Assembly (NCBI GenBank): GCA_036850595.1
Contig: CM072159.1
Span: 1,974,529 to 2,038,528, forward strand
Length of the DNA stretch: 64,000 nucleotides
From: Rhyacichthys aspro
Lineage: Eukaryota; Chordata; Actinopteri; Gobiiformes; Rhyacichthyidae
Reading direction: 5' to 3'
Position numbers and translations under genes: made by a program. The stretch's first letter is position 1. Each line of letters begins with the position of its first letter. Below are positions 38,190 through 49,866 of this stretch, one piece after another. Under the pieces are notes generated by a model, which was given only the letters and a program-made list of their open reading frames with translations, searched no databases and was not told the DNA's origin.

Positions 38190-39050
38190 AGACGCCATCT
38201 AGCCTTTATTATCAAGGATTGTTTAGTGTGTACCACTTTGGCCAATCACATGCTCGCAGATAATGTTCTCTCCCATTGGCTGTTGGTCTACGTGACTTGT
38301 CAACATTAAATTGTCAAAATCCTACAGAAAAAGTCTCTATTCCAGTACTGGCTACGATACACTGAAAAAAGAAAAGAAAAAAAAAGAAACTGAAATGGAG
38401 AAAAAGGACACTAAATATTGCATGAGGAAAGGTGTTTTCACATGTCTTAGACCATAAGTGTGTAGGTGCTTTGTGCTGATTTGGCCTGTTTCACATGAAA
38501 GACTCTCAGCTACACAGAGAAACCCAGGGTTAACTGAACAAGTTCCTATTTCACTTCATAATACCACTGACTGAGACAGGGATTGCTAGCTAAGTATACC
38601 TGGGTAGGAGAGAAAGAGATATAACTGTCTAACTGGATTACAGGGCTCAGGACTGTTGAAGTTTCATTCAGTGTGACATTCTCAAGGATCAACTAAACAT
38701 TTTTATTGGATAAAATGTCAATGCATTGGTGAGTGGGACTATCATTGTTGGCATACTGCATAATTATTTATGAATATGCACACACTGAGTGCTTCACAGC
38801 AAGATATCGGGGGTTTAATCCCCAGGCCAGTCAGAGACATGAAGAGACATCACTCTGATTCGCCCCTATCAATTGCCTCTATCTGTGTTGGCCTGTCTGT
38901 ATCTAAAGTCAGCAGTCAGGGTGTGTCAGGCCCAAAGCTGCTGGGATATGCTTCAGTCACCTGCCACCCCTAATAAGACATTGATATGTCACGTTAGATG
39001 TCATAGCCAACAAAATAGTTATATGTGTCTATTTAGCCAGACAGAGATCC
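38190..39050. other. non-coding stretch
   Basis: No gene. Around 38810-38835 the sequence gggggtttaatccccaggcc looks like a tRNA-type B box and could belong to an old SINE, but no complete tRNA fold or A box is convincing. Confidence 0.3.
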
Positions 39051-39056
39051 AATAAC

Positions 39057-39088
39057 ATCACTCTATGTTTATATTAACATAGAGTGAT
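39057..39088. repeat. perfect 13-bp inverted repeat (hairpin)
   Basis: The arms ATCACTCTATGTT and AACATAGAGTGAT are separated by 6 nt. The hairpin lies about 90 nt downstream (minus-strand sense) of the donor of the whirlin PDZ2 exon. Confidence 0.9.
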
Positions 39089-39178
39089 ATATGATGTGAA
39101 TACACATTGCATAAAGGGTGCATTAGATTAAGTAAGAAAACAGCTGTCAGTCAAAGTGTAGTTAAAAACAGTTTTTAC

Positions 39179-39304
39179 CTTGAGCCCTCCACACTCTGCA
39201 GCCGAGCCCTGGTCCACTCCTGTGATGTAGATCCCCAGGGCGTACTCTGCTCCTCCGCGGATCATCAGCCCCAGACTGCGGCCGTCATCGAGAACCAGGT
39301 TGAC
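39179..39304 (-). CDS. whrn: whirlin exon, N-terminal half of PDZ2
   Basis: Read on the minus strand, acceptor aaatag and donor CTCAAG|gtaaaaac bound 126 nt, 42 codons in phase 0-0. The product begins VNLVLDDGRSLGLMIRGGAE, continues YALGIYITGVDQGSAAECGG and ends LK. This is the beginning of a PDZ domain, with the carboxylate-binding loop SLGL, the RGGAEY strand and GIYI. It agrees closely with whirlin PDZ2 as I remember it (KVNLVLGDGRSLGL.IRGGAEYGLGIYITGVD). Other PDZ proteins such as PDZD7 differ more. The second half of PDZ2 (VGDQILEVNG...) should follow to the left, but I cannot find it. The orientation conflicts with the whirlin exons at 1904-2850. Confidence 0.9.
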
Positions 39305-39309
39305 CTATT

Positions 39310-40895
39310 TATCAAAGAATCAAAGACAGACAGATGAAAAGCACAGTGAATATTTGAAACCATGTTATAGAGACACTTGAAAATGGAATATGCACTTCTG
39401 AAAAGATGTTCGGCCAGCTTCATTGTGTTCCCTTTTGAGCTGCCAGATCTGCTTCTGCTGCTCAGACTTAAATGGAGAAGGCAAACACAATACAGTGCTG
39501 CTTGATTCATTCTTGACAAAGGCTTTCAGTGAGTCTGGCTGTGATGAGAAGCCAATGACTAATTTCTGTGTAATTAGAAAAGGCCACATTGGGAATAGTA
39601 CAACAACCTGTGTTATATCGTACACTGAAAACAAAGCTGTATTTAGTGTTAGATTTTTATTTTAGAGTACTTTTGTTCATTTTGTTACTTTTTTTGTTAT
39701 GTAACAAGACATTTTACGCTGACATTAGGCAACTGTACCGTGGCAAAGGTATCACTAAAGTTTGTTCAGAAGAGGTGGGTTTTGACATAAATATTGTGAA
39801 TGCATTCAGGCCATGTTTAATGAGGAAGAGAAAACCGCAGGATGACAGCGGTCTAACATTCTACTGAGAGCTAGAAGTTTAACATAAGCTCTAAGCTTTT
39901 GAACAAAATAAAAGCAGGAAAGTTTTTGTTGGGATTAGTGACTGGGACAAAAAAAAACTTGAGGGTATTGTATCTTTAATTAGGCTCACCAGCCCAACAT
40001 TGTGCTGTGGGAGTATTAAGGGGTTCAAAAGCTGACCTCAGTAAAAATTAAGCCACATATATTTAATGACAATAATTATTGTTTGGAACAGGTTTGTGGT
40101 TAAACTTTTGATAATGATTTTGATAGCGGAGCATGCTGGCAGCATCTAAAACCAAATCTCACTGCGGCCTGAGATAGTACTGGCCTATAGAGTTTGTGTG
40201 GCCAATTAAAGCCTGCTGCAGGAGGTTAACAACATCATCATATTAATGAGAGGAGCTGCTGCATTTGTAAAACTTCTGTTAATTAAAACCACTGCTGTCA
40301 CTCAGACCTGACTTCACACAAAGATATAACACTATAATTTATTCATCTGTGGTGGTGATGTGTGGCTGAATAAAATAATGGAATAATAACTCAGTGGCTG
40401 AGACATCATGTTTTACAACCAAATAAGTGACTAAGGACGAGACAATTAAAAAGACGGGATATTTGACAAACATAAATCTCTGTATTTCCACAAATTTTAA
40501 ATAGAACATGAGGAATGCAGTCCTTTTTAATCTTTTTCAGTATTTAGGCCGTGTCTGAAACTGTTCTAGACACCATAGAGTACACTATATGGTCATTACA
40601 CTATTTTATAGTGGTATCCGAAAGTTTGATTGATTTAAGTGTCAAAAAAATTAAACGTCATTTAAATCATGAACATTCTAATAGGCTTACAGAATGAAGA
40701 AGAGCAACAATTCATTCACAGTTCTTTCAAATGAATCAATAAATCATATTATGCCTTTTTTTATCTGCATTTAATACACTTCCTAGTGCTCTAAATGAAA
40801 TGTATGTGACATACTTGGGTACATACTGAAAACTTCATGGATTAACCCCTCAGACTCTGTTAGCGTGGTTCACTTCACACCTCGCACTTCAGTGC
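39310..40895. other. non-coding stretch, presumably whirlin intron
   Basis: This is AT-rich DNA upstream (minus-strand sense) of the PDZ2 exon. ORFs of 76-92 residues have no domain or splice context. No transposon ends were recognised. Confidence 0.4.
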
Positions 40896-40898
40896 CAT

Positions 40899-40997
40899 GT
40901 TTCCCTCTCGCTTTTGTGTTTTATGCGTCTTTTGAGCGCTTAGCGAGGACAAATATTGCTAAAACAGTAGAAGACCCAATAGTTTTCAGCAGCTTCA
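40899..40997 (+). repeat. dispersed repeat, copy 2
   Basis: Direct repeat of 38011-38110. Both copies keep an open frame reading FPLAFVFYA..FERLA.TNIAKTV, but the frames diverge immediately after, so conservation of a protein is not implied. Confidence 0.7.
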
Positions 40998-41229
40998 GTG
41001 CGCCGCCATTTTTTATCCTCTCTCCTGTCTCAGAGCCTGAGACTGGTCAGTGTCAAAATTGCACGCCAAGACCTCTTCAAAATGTAGGTCTCTGCTTTCA
41101 GGTGGACTGGTGTGCACCATCTAGTGTGTTTCTTCAAAAAAAGGCATCTTTATTGTGTTTGGTCCGCATTTTAAAATGCCAGCTGTGAACGCTCAGTGGA
41201 CTGGAGCTTTTTTCTGACAGACCTAACTA

Positions 41230-41970
41230 AATGGATCGATATGACATTGTAAGACATCCAAGCAGACACTCAAGAGTGCACACCAAGGTGTTTTTTCATT
41301 TGCACTAAGAATAGAGAGGTCACTTGTCTTGTAAATATAAAATAGTTTAATAATTAATGTTATTACCAGTAGTCTAAATGTGACCACATTAGTCTGATAA
41401 ATTTATTCTTTAATCTCTGTATGTATGACTCATGTTTAATAAATCTATGTGTTATTCTCATCTAACTCTCTAAACATGGTGTGTGCTGCAGCCAGATGTT
41501 TTTCACTGGAGGCTGGGATTTAAGGTAAATGTAATCACTCGTCTTTTCTCCAAATGTACTTACTACATAAATGATTCTAGGGTTATTGAAATACAACAGC
41601 TTCACCCTAAATCAGACAGTGGGTCCTCCTGACTTATTCCCCGTGTGTTGTGTGTTGTAATGTGTTTTACAGCTTTCACCTCTGATAAGCTTCTATTTTT
41701 GATATGATTAGTCATAAATGCAAGAAATATAAAGAACAAACAAATATATCAGTATTACACCAAAAAATACAAGCAAATGGTCCATGAACTTTTATTATAC
41801 GACAGCTGAAAAAATCCATTCCTTTAGTTCTAAATCATGACTATTATAAAAAGATTAAAAGAGAGTAATATAATAAAAACTGAACAGCCTTTCTGTATAA
41901 AAGCTTGACAGAACCTAATTTATTAGCACTATTGGTTATTGATCAAATCTCCTGCACATTGGGTGTCTCT
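41230..41970. other. non-coding stretch, nothing recognised
   Basis: AT-rich, with no exon, ORF of interest or transposon terminus. Confidence 0.45.
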
Positions 41971-41976
41971 TGGTCT

Positions 41977-42075
41977 CTCTCCTCTGGACTCTCCTCTGGA
42001 CTCTCCTCTGGACTCTCTTCTCTGGTCTCTCCCCTTGTCTCTCTCTCTCTGGTCTCTCCTCTGGTCTGTCTCCTC
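41977..42075 (+). repeat. pyrimidine-rich minisatellite, 12-bp unit
   Basis: The unit ctctcctctgga is repeated about three times exactly and then degrades into tctctggtctctcc variants. The pure polypyrimidine strand could form non-B DNA. Confidence 0.85.
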
Positions 42076-42149
42076 TTTTCTCTAACAAACTGTAGTTATA
42101 ACAAACAGCTCATGTCATGTTATGGAGCTAAGCAATTAACTAAGTAGCT

Positions 42150-44950
42150 AGAGTTGCAACCTAGCTAGAGATGAGCTAAGCTAATGTCAAAGAAAATACG
42201 AGCCAATGTTTAGTCTATGTTTATAATTAGCCACGGATTATGACAGTAGAGAATAATACTAATATAACATTTACATGTTATAATTTATAACAAAGCTACT
42301 AACCTCTCCCTGGACAGCAGCATTGGCAATGTTAGTTGATCCCTCGTTTGTATGTCTGAGCAGTCCTAGGATGTTTCTCAGTGTCAAGGTGCCTTGCCTT
42401 CAAAGGAAGGCATTTACATCATCACCTATGTTTACCACCTACCAAGGCATATGTCTGCCATTGGGCCTTTCAAACGGACCGCTGTAGCAGACGGACAGCT
42501 GGATGTTGTTGATTGTTGATACAAAATACAATAAAATTAGCTTTTGCATAATATGGCCATATTTAGCTCTATTTTCCCTTTACCTTTGTAAACGTCTTAT
42601 TTCTAGTGTCATGGTGGTTTTCATACTCTGATTATCGTGTCATCCTGCCATACCTTGAAATACCTAAAAAGTTTTTGTCCCTTGCCCATAGATAAAACAC
42701 AGTACTGTTGTCAGATAAAGGGCTAAAGGTAACACCTTTTTATATTCTTAATGGGTTCATTTCTTTTTATCACTAATCTTGCCAGAATATATAATACAAA
42801 TCCATTCTCAGTGAAGTCTACTTGATCTTTTTATTCACCGACCCCCCCACCCCCCACCCCTCACAGCTGAGCACGAGCAATGCACGGTCATATCAAAAAT
42901 ACTGTGTGTTTAGCCACTATGCTCGGATGCTTGATGATCCCTGGCCTAGGTTTGAATAAAATTGCCATATTATAGCCTTTTATATTAAATGAAACTTTTA
43001 GGACTTACATTAGTCACTTGCTTTTTAAACCAGTTGTTTATAGCTTAACGTCACAGAACTAGAGATGTTGGTTTGGTGTATACTGGTATATCTCTTATGT
43101 TTACAGTGTCATAATGTTCAACCAATGTTTGATGACTCCCCAGTGGCTCCAACACATCTGTACACTGTCAGATAAGTGGGTATTTAGATGTCTTCTTCTC
43201 GTCCTCCAACTCCTTTAAATTCTTGAAAGCTTGATGGATGGTGTTAAACTGTCACTCTCACATCTATAATGCATATCCTAACAGAGACATGGGAGCAATG
43301 ATAAAACACACATTAGTATGGAGCAAGGAGGAGACCGCTTTATAAGCATGATTAGGAGCTGTCTGTGAACCGAACACATTCTTTATCAACTTCCCAGAGA
43401 GTTTCTATGACTCGTCTGAATGGACACGAGTCAAGTGGAAAGTCCAGAAAAACAATGATAATTTGAAGAATAACGGTTGATATTAGAAGTTGGATGGCAT
43501 TTCAAAAATATTTTTTGAAATTACTTTGCCTACTACGACCTATACATTCACATTGCTAGCATTAGAGGCTAGATCTCAAGTGAGGTTAAATGCGAACAAG
43601 CTACATAATCACTTTCTGAAAGGATGATTTTAATATGCAGCATGCAACAGTCTGTCAATAACTCCAGCAGTTGCTCATTATGTGGGATAACGGAACAGCT
43701 AATTGGCTAACCCAACTGGGCAAAGAAGATCAGACATTCAACTCTTACAATAAATCTATGTTGGCATCCTTTTGAGATTTAGCTAACATCATTAACCACA
43801 AATGCTACAGTATGACTGGACCACTATATTTCTCTAATACTGTTTTACTGGGGGCTTTCTCTTCTTATACTAGCCTTGCAAACAAACAAAGGTTATCTTA
43901 ATTGTAGGTCCCCAGCCCCATGTGTACAACTGTACTGTCTGTGTTGTCTGTAGTAACTTCTTTAGAATAAGGATTGCTTAAATATTTTCCCTTATCATCT
44001 ATAGCGCAGACTAACCAAATGTCTTATTGTGCATTCTGTCCAGAGTGGACTGGTCTGCCAGGCTGATGCATTTCACAGAGCACTAGGTACATTGCATTAC
44101 AATACAGAAAATTAAGATCTTGACAAACTTTGCTCTTACAGCTCTGTGGCCTATTACTCCTTCACATACTGCCCTTATCCACTCATCTTTCTCCTTAATG
44201 TTGCATCAGCTGTTATAAGGAAGACTAAGTTTCCTGGCAAGTAATGCTACCAGTTCATAAAGTGCATTCAAGTCTGAAATATTATGTCCTTATCCTTAGA
44301 CACATAAAGACCACAGACACAAAGGAAATTGGAGTTCAGTCTTGGCAGCCAAATAATGTAGTGAATAAAGAATCACCCCTCTGCCCTATTGCCAATCCTG
44401 CCAGCAACCACTCGCAATAAAAAACAAATCCTTGAAAGGATTTTCCCTATAGACCACAGATACTTTTAAATAGCCAGATGTTGTACAATTTATTGCCTAT
44501 TTTTTATTATGTCACTGCTCTGTCTCCTTGAAACCAACTGGTGTTACCACGTCATAGCAGCGTTTTTTATGTAACAAAGAAATAAATCCAAAAGCTAAAA
44601 ACATATTTGGCGTATGCTTCAATGGACAACTTCCACTGAAAATCATTGGTGGAGGAAGTGAACAACTTCATAGGCAAGGAAGTAAACAGAAGCTATGACA
44701 AAGATAGAGGAAAGCCTCAATGCAAAATGAATGACACAAACAACAAATCACAACAAATGATAGCTATGAGCCTTACTTTATGAAGAAGAGTGATTTCCAT
44801 CCAAGCTAAAGGATTTACCTGATATTGAGGCAATATATAAAAGCATTTATCTTGTACTCCAGATGTACTTCAACACTAAACAACAACTGAAAGCTTACAA
44901 AGGTATGGAGGCATACAGCCTTGGTTTTTGAAGGTTTAGGGGAATCATGA
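42150..44950. other. non-coding stretch
   Basis: No gene was recognised. A C-rich run (cccccccaccccccacccc) lies at about 42841-42860. The rest is AT-rich with chance ORFs. Confidence 0.4.
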
Positions 44951-44956
44951 TTTCCA

Positions 44957-45465
44957 CTAACCTTGCGCTGCAGCTGGATTCTCACGAGATTTGGGAGTTT
45001 CCAAAACTCTTGTAAATCCATCTTGTATCGCGCCAACCAAACCGCTTGAGTCGGTGAACCGTGGACTCACCGGACTCTTGTGACCAATGATGTTGCAGCA
45101 CTAACAGGTAGAGGCGGGTTTTTAATTTGAAGAAAGCAACTAGTGCTCTCTTCTCTTCTTTGTTATCAACATGGCTACGCCGAAAGACTTTAGCGTTGAC
45201 GCTGCTATTGAAACAGTTTTATCAGAAGTAGAGAGTATTTCTTCTTTGAAAGAAGCGCAAAGAGTGGCACGTCATATCGTTGCTATGATTGGTTAAAGAA
45301 ACCTCATGCTAAGCGGATACTAGTCGGTGCTTCATCCAATCAACACCAAGTTTTTGACAGAAGGCGCCTCCCTTTTGCAATCGCTTTCAACGGGAGCCTT
45401 CCCAGATGGTACTGTGAAATAGACTATGATTTGTGGAGCAGTTCTATCTGGCAGAGTCAGGTTAG
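44957..45465 (+). mobile_element. Short non-autonomous element, copy B, most complete
   Basis: This copy begins CTAACCTTGCGCTGCAGCTG and ends with the complement of CTAACCTGACTCTGCCAGAT, so short terminal inverted repeats (CTAACCT, then partial pairing) are visible. It includes all blocks found in the partial copies A, C and D. At 509 bp it is too short for a transposase. It carries the 41-codon helicase-like ORF. Confidence 0.75.
45171..45296 (+). CDS. 41-codon ORF inside repeat copy B, RecQ-helicase-like N-terminus
   Basis: The product begins MATPKDFSVDAAIETVLSEV and continues ESISSLKEAQRVARH before TAA. Length, start and stop coincide with the ORF in copy A (3920-4045). SSLKxxQRxA recalls the Q-motif region of RecQ-like helicases, without the Walker A motif that should follow. 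I take it as a captured exon fragment carried by the element. Translation is unproven. Confidence 0.4.
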   Translation: MATPKDFSVDAAIETVLSEVESISSLKEAQRVARHIVAMIG

Positions 45466-45479
45466 ATTTCCTCAGGATC

Positions 45480-46750
45480 CAGCTGTAATATTACATCCAA
45501 GACTGAATGTTATTAAATTATCACCACTTTAAACATCAGAGAGGTGAGATTTTGGTCTAAGTGAAGTTCTTAAATAAACTTTATATATACTGCTGTAATC
45601 CCTGCCTCTCTTAACAAATTGCCTGTATAAAATAATAGACCAAGGAAACGGTTGCTGACAGAGAAGTAAACAAGTCAATATTATTCTGCGGTTCTAATTC
45701 TGGTCTCATATACATACCTCTTTGAACTTGAGATCCTCTCGCTGGGGCCACAATTGGCATACTGCTCACATATTGCTATGCCAATTGTAAAATTCTAATT
45801 GTAATGATTACAATGGCCTTTCTTTTAACTGGTATTGCAATAGGCTTTGGCCCATGCATCATAATTTGTGGTTTTAAAACCTAATCCTAAGTATTTACTA
45901 AGACATGGCAGCTTTAAAATACTGTTTATTTCTTTTTTTCTTGTCCAATACATTACTTTTATCTGCAGCTGGAAATGCATCTCAATATAGTCTCATTGTA
46001 ATACGCTGAAGAGGCCGTAACAGTGCGTTTGTACACTCTCAATGCCACCCTCTTTATAAAATATGCAAACAGCTCCCGCCGTGCTATCAACTCTAATCTC
46101 TTCTCTTTTCAAATACTGAGGCAAACGTATTAAACTTTTTTTAAACATTTCAGGCTTAGCTCTGCCAACTTTTCAATTGTTTTTTTCTTCACAACACAGA
46201 CCTCCTAAATGACTCCTTAATGCAGCTGTCTCTTTGGCAAAATTGAAGTGTCCAACTAGGGCAGAGCTCGAGACGTCACATATGCAAATTCAGCTATTGA
46301 ACATTGTCAGTTTGCTTGATTTTGCTTCTGGCAGAGCTTTGGCATTTGGCTTGTGGTGTTTTTATCCATGGCATGTGGCTTTGTCCCTTTTTCTCTTTTA
46401 ATAACAGAGGATTTGGCGGAGAGCCAGCAGCCTCCACTCAGTCGCAGTATGACATAGGCATACATGTTATCTCTGACATTTATGCTGGACATGGAGCGGG
46501 TTTAATTAGTGGACTCATCCCTGGACTTATCCCGCTTTTATTGGCTGCTCACTACAGATCTCAGTGCATTGGCATCAGCTGCTTTATGGAAAAATACTCT
46601 ACAAGATACAGCTCTAGGTTATCCACTATAGAATAGCAAACACAGCTGTGTCACATTCACTTAAAAGGACTTAAAGTGTGAAATGGCAGGTTCAATCCAA
46701 GACGTATTGAGTTTATTCATGTTTTGTCCAAAAAGTTGTCACGTTGAATA
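45480..46750. other. non-coding stretch
   Basis: The 110-codon plus ORF at 46304-46636 has no recognisable domain or splice context. The rest is AT-rich. I see no transposon ends. Confidence 0.35.
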
Positions 46751-46757
46751 CTTTTCA

Positions 46758-47108
46758 CTAACCTGGCGCAGCAGCTGGATTCTGGCAAAATCTGTGAGTT
46801 TACAAACTCACGAAAATTCCTCTTGAACTGTTCCAAGAAAAGTATTTGCTTCCAAACCCTGGCCAATCCATGGCTGTGTGTCAGCCAGATGTGGCAATAC
46901 TGACAGGTATGGGCGTGCTTTAGGTTTGAAGATATAGTGACTGTTACTGTTACAAACCTAAACAACATGGTGCTGCTCTGATTGGATAAAACTATGGTTG
47001 ATAAATCCATTCACCAACCAGTTATTCATTGAAAGTACCTGTCTTTTTGCTTTCAACGGGAGCCCTCCCAGATGGTACTGTGGAGCAGATTGTCTGGCAG
47101 AAAGGTTA
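46758..47108 (+). mobile_element. Short non-autonomous element, copy C, internally deleted
   Basis: Starts CTAACCTGGCGCAGCAGCTG and ends gtctggcagaaaggttaa. It shares the tttcaacgggagcc and cccagatggtactgtg blocks with copies A and B, but has lost the section holding the 41-codon ORF. Confidence 0.7.
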
Positions 47109-47612
47109 ACTTTTGGTGGCCAGCTGTACCTAAAGGCAAGCTACAACGTGATGACTGGACAGCAAAGATAGTTACTTCTATGCAACAATGGGAATAAGAG
47201 GGGAAAAAAGGACAAGTGGACCTCGGCTGAGGTAGGCTAATTATGTCCCACACTGGTGTTATTAATGAAGTGCTTACTTGTGCTTATGAACACAGTTGCT
47301 GGTTCACTTCCTAAAACAAAAGAACAAAAGAAGCACTATGTTGACCACGACTGGAAGCACTGTCAATTGTGTTTGTGTGTGTAGTATGGATTGTTGGATG
47401 TTAGCGGAAACAATTCTCTTAAGAGGCCTTGTGTGTCTTTAATTTTGATTCCTTGAATTATAGAAAAGCTTTATGAATTTATACACAGAAAACTGGGAAT
47501 GAACAGGCGACAGTCTATTGTTTTACTGTTTACATTACTACAAACCAGGATTTACTCTCTTCTTTATATTAACTATTAGCAGCCAGTTCCATCTCTGGTA
47601 GTTCACCTAGCT

Positions 47613-47745
47613 GAGTAGGGACCCCCGTCCTGGGTCAAGACAACAGACAAGAGTAGTGTACAATGAAACTGACGGGTATAAACAGGGCTTCTCGGAAAAT
47701 TAGAGATGTGGTAAAGGTGTGGTTAATGTATAGCTAAGGTGTGTT
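47613..47745 (-). repeat. inverted copy of 23741-23888
   Basis: On the minus strand, caccttagctatac, cacctctaattttcc-like and cagtttcatt blocks and a final gggggtccctactca appear in the same order as inside the hAT-like element at 23 kb. This shows a dispersed family. Confidence 0.65.
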
Positions 47746-47867
47746 TGAGGTGTAGTTGAGGCGTAGCCTGCCCCTGGCCAGTCAGATGGCTTTGTAATAC
47801 AATGAGAAAGCCGTCTGGCTGGCCAGGCTAGTTGAGGTGTGGCCATGAACCTAAGTTACACATTACT

Positions 47868-48010
47868 TCAGAAGTAAAAGTTACATGACCAAAATAATAC
47901 TCAAGTACAAGTAAAAGTACTAGGAAAAAAAAAGCTAAAATAAAAGTAAAAAAAAAAAAAAAATCACATATAAAACCGACTCAGAGTACTTGTTACTAGT
48001 TACTTTGTAG
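47868..48010. repeat. dispersed fish repeat (AAGTAAAAGTA-rich)
   Basis: The section contains acttcagaagtaaaagttac and actcaagtacaagtaaaagt followed by an A-rich run and gtacttgttactagttac. It resembles a common fish dispersed repeat. The class is uncertain. Confidence 0.45.
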
Positions 48011-48141
48011 CTACTGACATTCTAAGGCTGTACATGCCAAAAATGTCTAAAGGTACAAATGCAGCAGCAACACTGTTAACTTATTATATGCAATACTGTG
48101 CACAGGTTTTATGCAGCTGTGGACAAAGTAAAGCCAATTAT

Positions 48142-48234
48142 AAGGGATGCACCGATCCAGCTTTTTAGTACCATTCCCGATCCAGGAACTTTGAGTAACT
48201 GCAGGTATCCGATACCGATCCGATCCAACTGGTA

Positions 48235-48323
<89 letters not shown>

Positions 48324-49020
48324 TATAAATAAAGAGCCTTGTATTTGTCACATGACCTACAACATAGATGATAAGATTTTATTATAATGAGTAGATTTGT
48401 TGAGATAAAAACTAAATAAAGACCACCTGTTTTACCATTATATAGACATACAATATTAACTTAGGAAAGAGTAATTCTTATCAAAAGGAAAAGAAACCAT
48501 CCTCAGAAGGTAAAGTTAATAAACCTGTAGCTTCACTGTTTTTACAACAGCAGCTTTTTGTCATACCTCACAATGTAAATCATATTAATGAGTAAAGACA
48601 GTAGTTTGCTCTGTTGGGCTTTGTGGTAACACTCGGGAAGGGTCTATGTTGATAAAGTCTGATAAAGTGTAAAATACAAGCAGTTAGCTTCCTTTAGCTC
48701 GCTGCTAACAAGAAGCTGCAGTCTGAAGAACAGTTAATAACAACTGTGGACAAAGCAGGTGGATATATCACACTCTGTTCCCTCTTCCTGATTTACCCTG
48801 CTCTGCTGGTGAGCGCGCAGCTCCATGTCCATGAGAGCGTGCTCCCTGCTGCTGTCTCTGAGTGGTCACAAAGTGACAGCAGCTGCATGATGTGCCGTAC
48901 GTTGTTCTCAATAACAATTGAGTAGTTTACAGTAAAGGTAAATCTCCGCACTGTTGATTTGACTCTCTCCATCTTGTCAACTTCCCCCAGGACCTGACGG
49001 TGTGCATACCACAGACATAG
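48142..49020 (+). mobile_element. hAT-like element, left end and interior
   Basis: The left end is aagggatgcaccgatccag followed by ccgataccgatccgatcc, a characteristic hAT-type terminus. It is interrupted by the AT microsatellite and continues into tgagcgcgcagctcc and a GC-richer section typical of such elements. The right terminus was not found, so the end is approximate. Confidence 0.45.
48236..48321. repeat. (AT)n microsatellite
   Basis: About 42 uninterrupted TA units. The ORFs on both strands that consist of IYIYIY are artefacts of this tract. Confidence 0.98.
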
Positions 49021-49324
49021 AGCTAAAGATTGTAGATTGGACTTATGTATTTATTTATGTATGTATGTAAATATTGTACTAAACATTATTGGACAAGATA
49101 AAAAAAACAAAAGCCCTTGATTCGAACATAGCGCAGTTGCAAGTGCAGAACAATCAGAAGAATGTTATAATTAACATGCGTACGTCATTTTGTAACTCAA
49201 ACAGCAAAACAATGCACCTTCCAGAAAGGTAGCAAAGGTTAGGTTTTTTTTTTTAAATAATTTTTATTGTATTTTTTTTTTTTTTTTATATATATATAAT
49301 TTTTAATGGAATCTAATTGATGAG

Positions 49325-49765
49325 TTGAATTGAATTGAAAAACACAAGAAATAGACCAGAGAGTACAATTGTAAGAGAAGTGGCCATTATGAAAGTGGTC
49401 ACAAGTAATCTAGAAAGACATATCCTAAGAGGCAATAGCATTTGAATAACAATTTCAACTTTTAATTAAGAGTCCTAATTCAAGATAAATTGTTATTGCT
49501 CTATTTCCAAGTGTGTGGTCATTTTATATGAAACTTTGAAGATGATAGATCCTCTTTGTCTAAAGAGTTTCTGAAAACCAGCTCATTTGGTCTGCCTTAA
49601 GGGAGGGTTTAAAACGCCTTAAATAAATTGCACTAACATTTCAGGCAAAAGGTCACTGTAACATTGACTTTATCAAATAAACTGTAAGACACTGGTGTAT
49701 TGTTGTGTGCAACAGGGGATTATCTCAGTGGACTGGGGAGTGGGACGTCCTGTAATAGACATTAT
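49325..49765 (+). repeat. duplicated block upstream of the methyltransferase gene, copy 1
   Basis: Blocks tgaattgaattgaaaaa, ttccaagtgtgtggtcat, gaaaaccagctcatttggtc, ttaaaacgcctt and attgttgtgtgcaaca recur in the same order and orientation at 55976-56310. This copy has an extra approximately 100-bp insert (about 49392-49500). It ends just before the putative promoter of the gene. Confidence 0.85.
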
Positions 49766-49780
49766 TCCTTCATGACGAAG

Positions 49781-49790
49781 CATATTTAAG
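49781..49790 (+). promoter_or_regulatory. TATA-like element of the comtd1-like gene
   Basis: The sequence catatttaag lies about 25-35 bp before where exon 1 probably starts. It is inferred from its position relative to the donor at 49867 and is not proven. Confidence 0.35.
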
Positions 49791-49811
49791 GCTGATGCAG
49801 CAGCTGTTCTT

Positions 49812-49866
49812 CAGCCACTGCCCAACATTCTCCAAACCATCTTCTGTTTTCACTCCAGGCCTTTTG
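49812..49866 (+). other. comtd1: probable non-coding first exon of the comtd1-like gene
   Basis: A consensus donor (CTTTTG|gtaagttc) follows a segment without strong coding character. The ATG at 49795 would not be in frame with exon 2 (72 + 20 nt), so this exon is probably 5' untranslated. Its start is a guess from the TATA-like sequence. Confidence 0.5.

Noticed and set aside
38785..38970. Possible tRNA-derived SINE
   Set aside because: Only the gggggtttaatcccc motif supports it; head, body and tail are not recognisable.
46304..46636. 110-residue plus ORF with GLISGLIPGLIP
   Set aside because: Low-complexity hydrophobic run, no splice sites or known family; likely chance.
48098..48351. ORFs on both strands encoding long IY repeats
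   Set aside because: They are translations of the (AT)n microsatellite.
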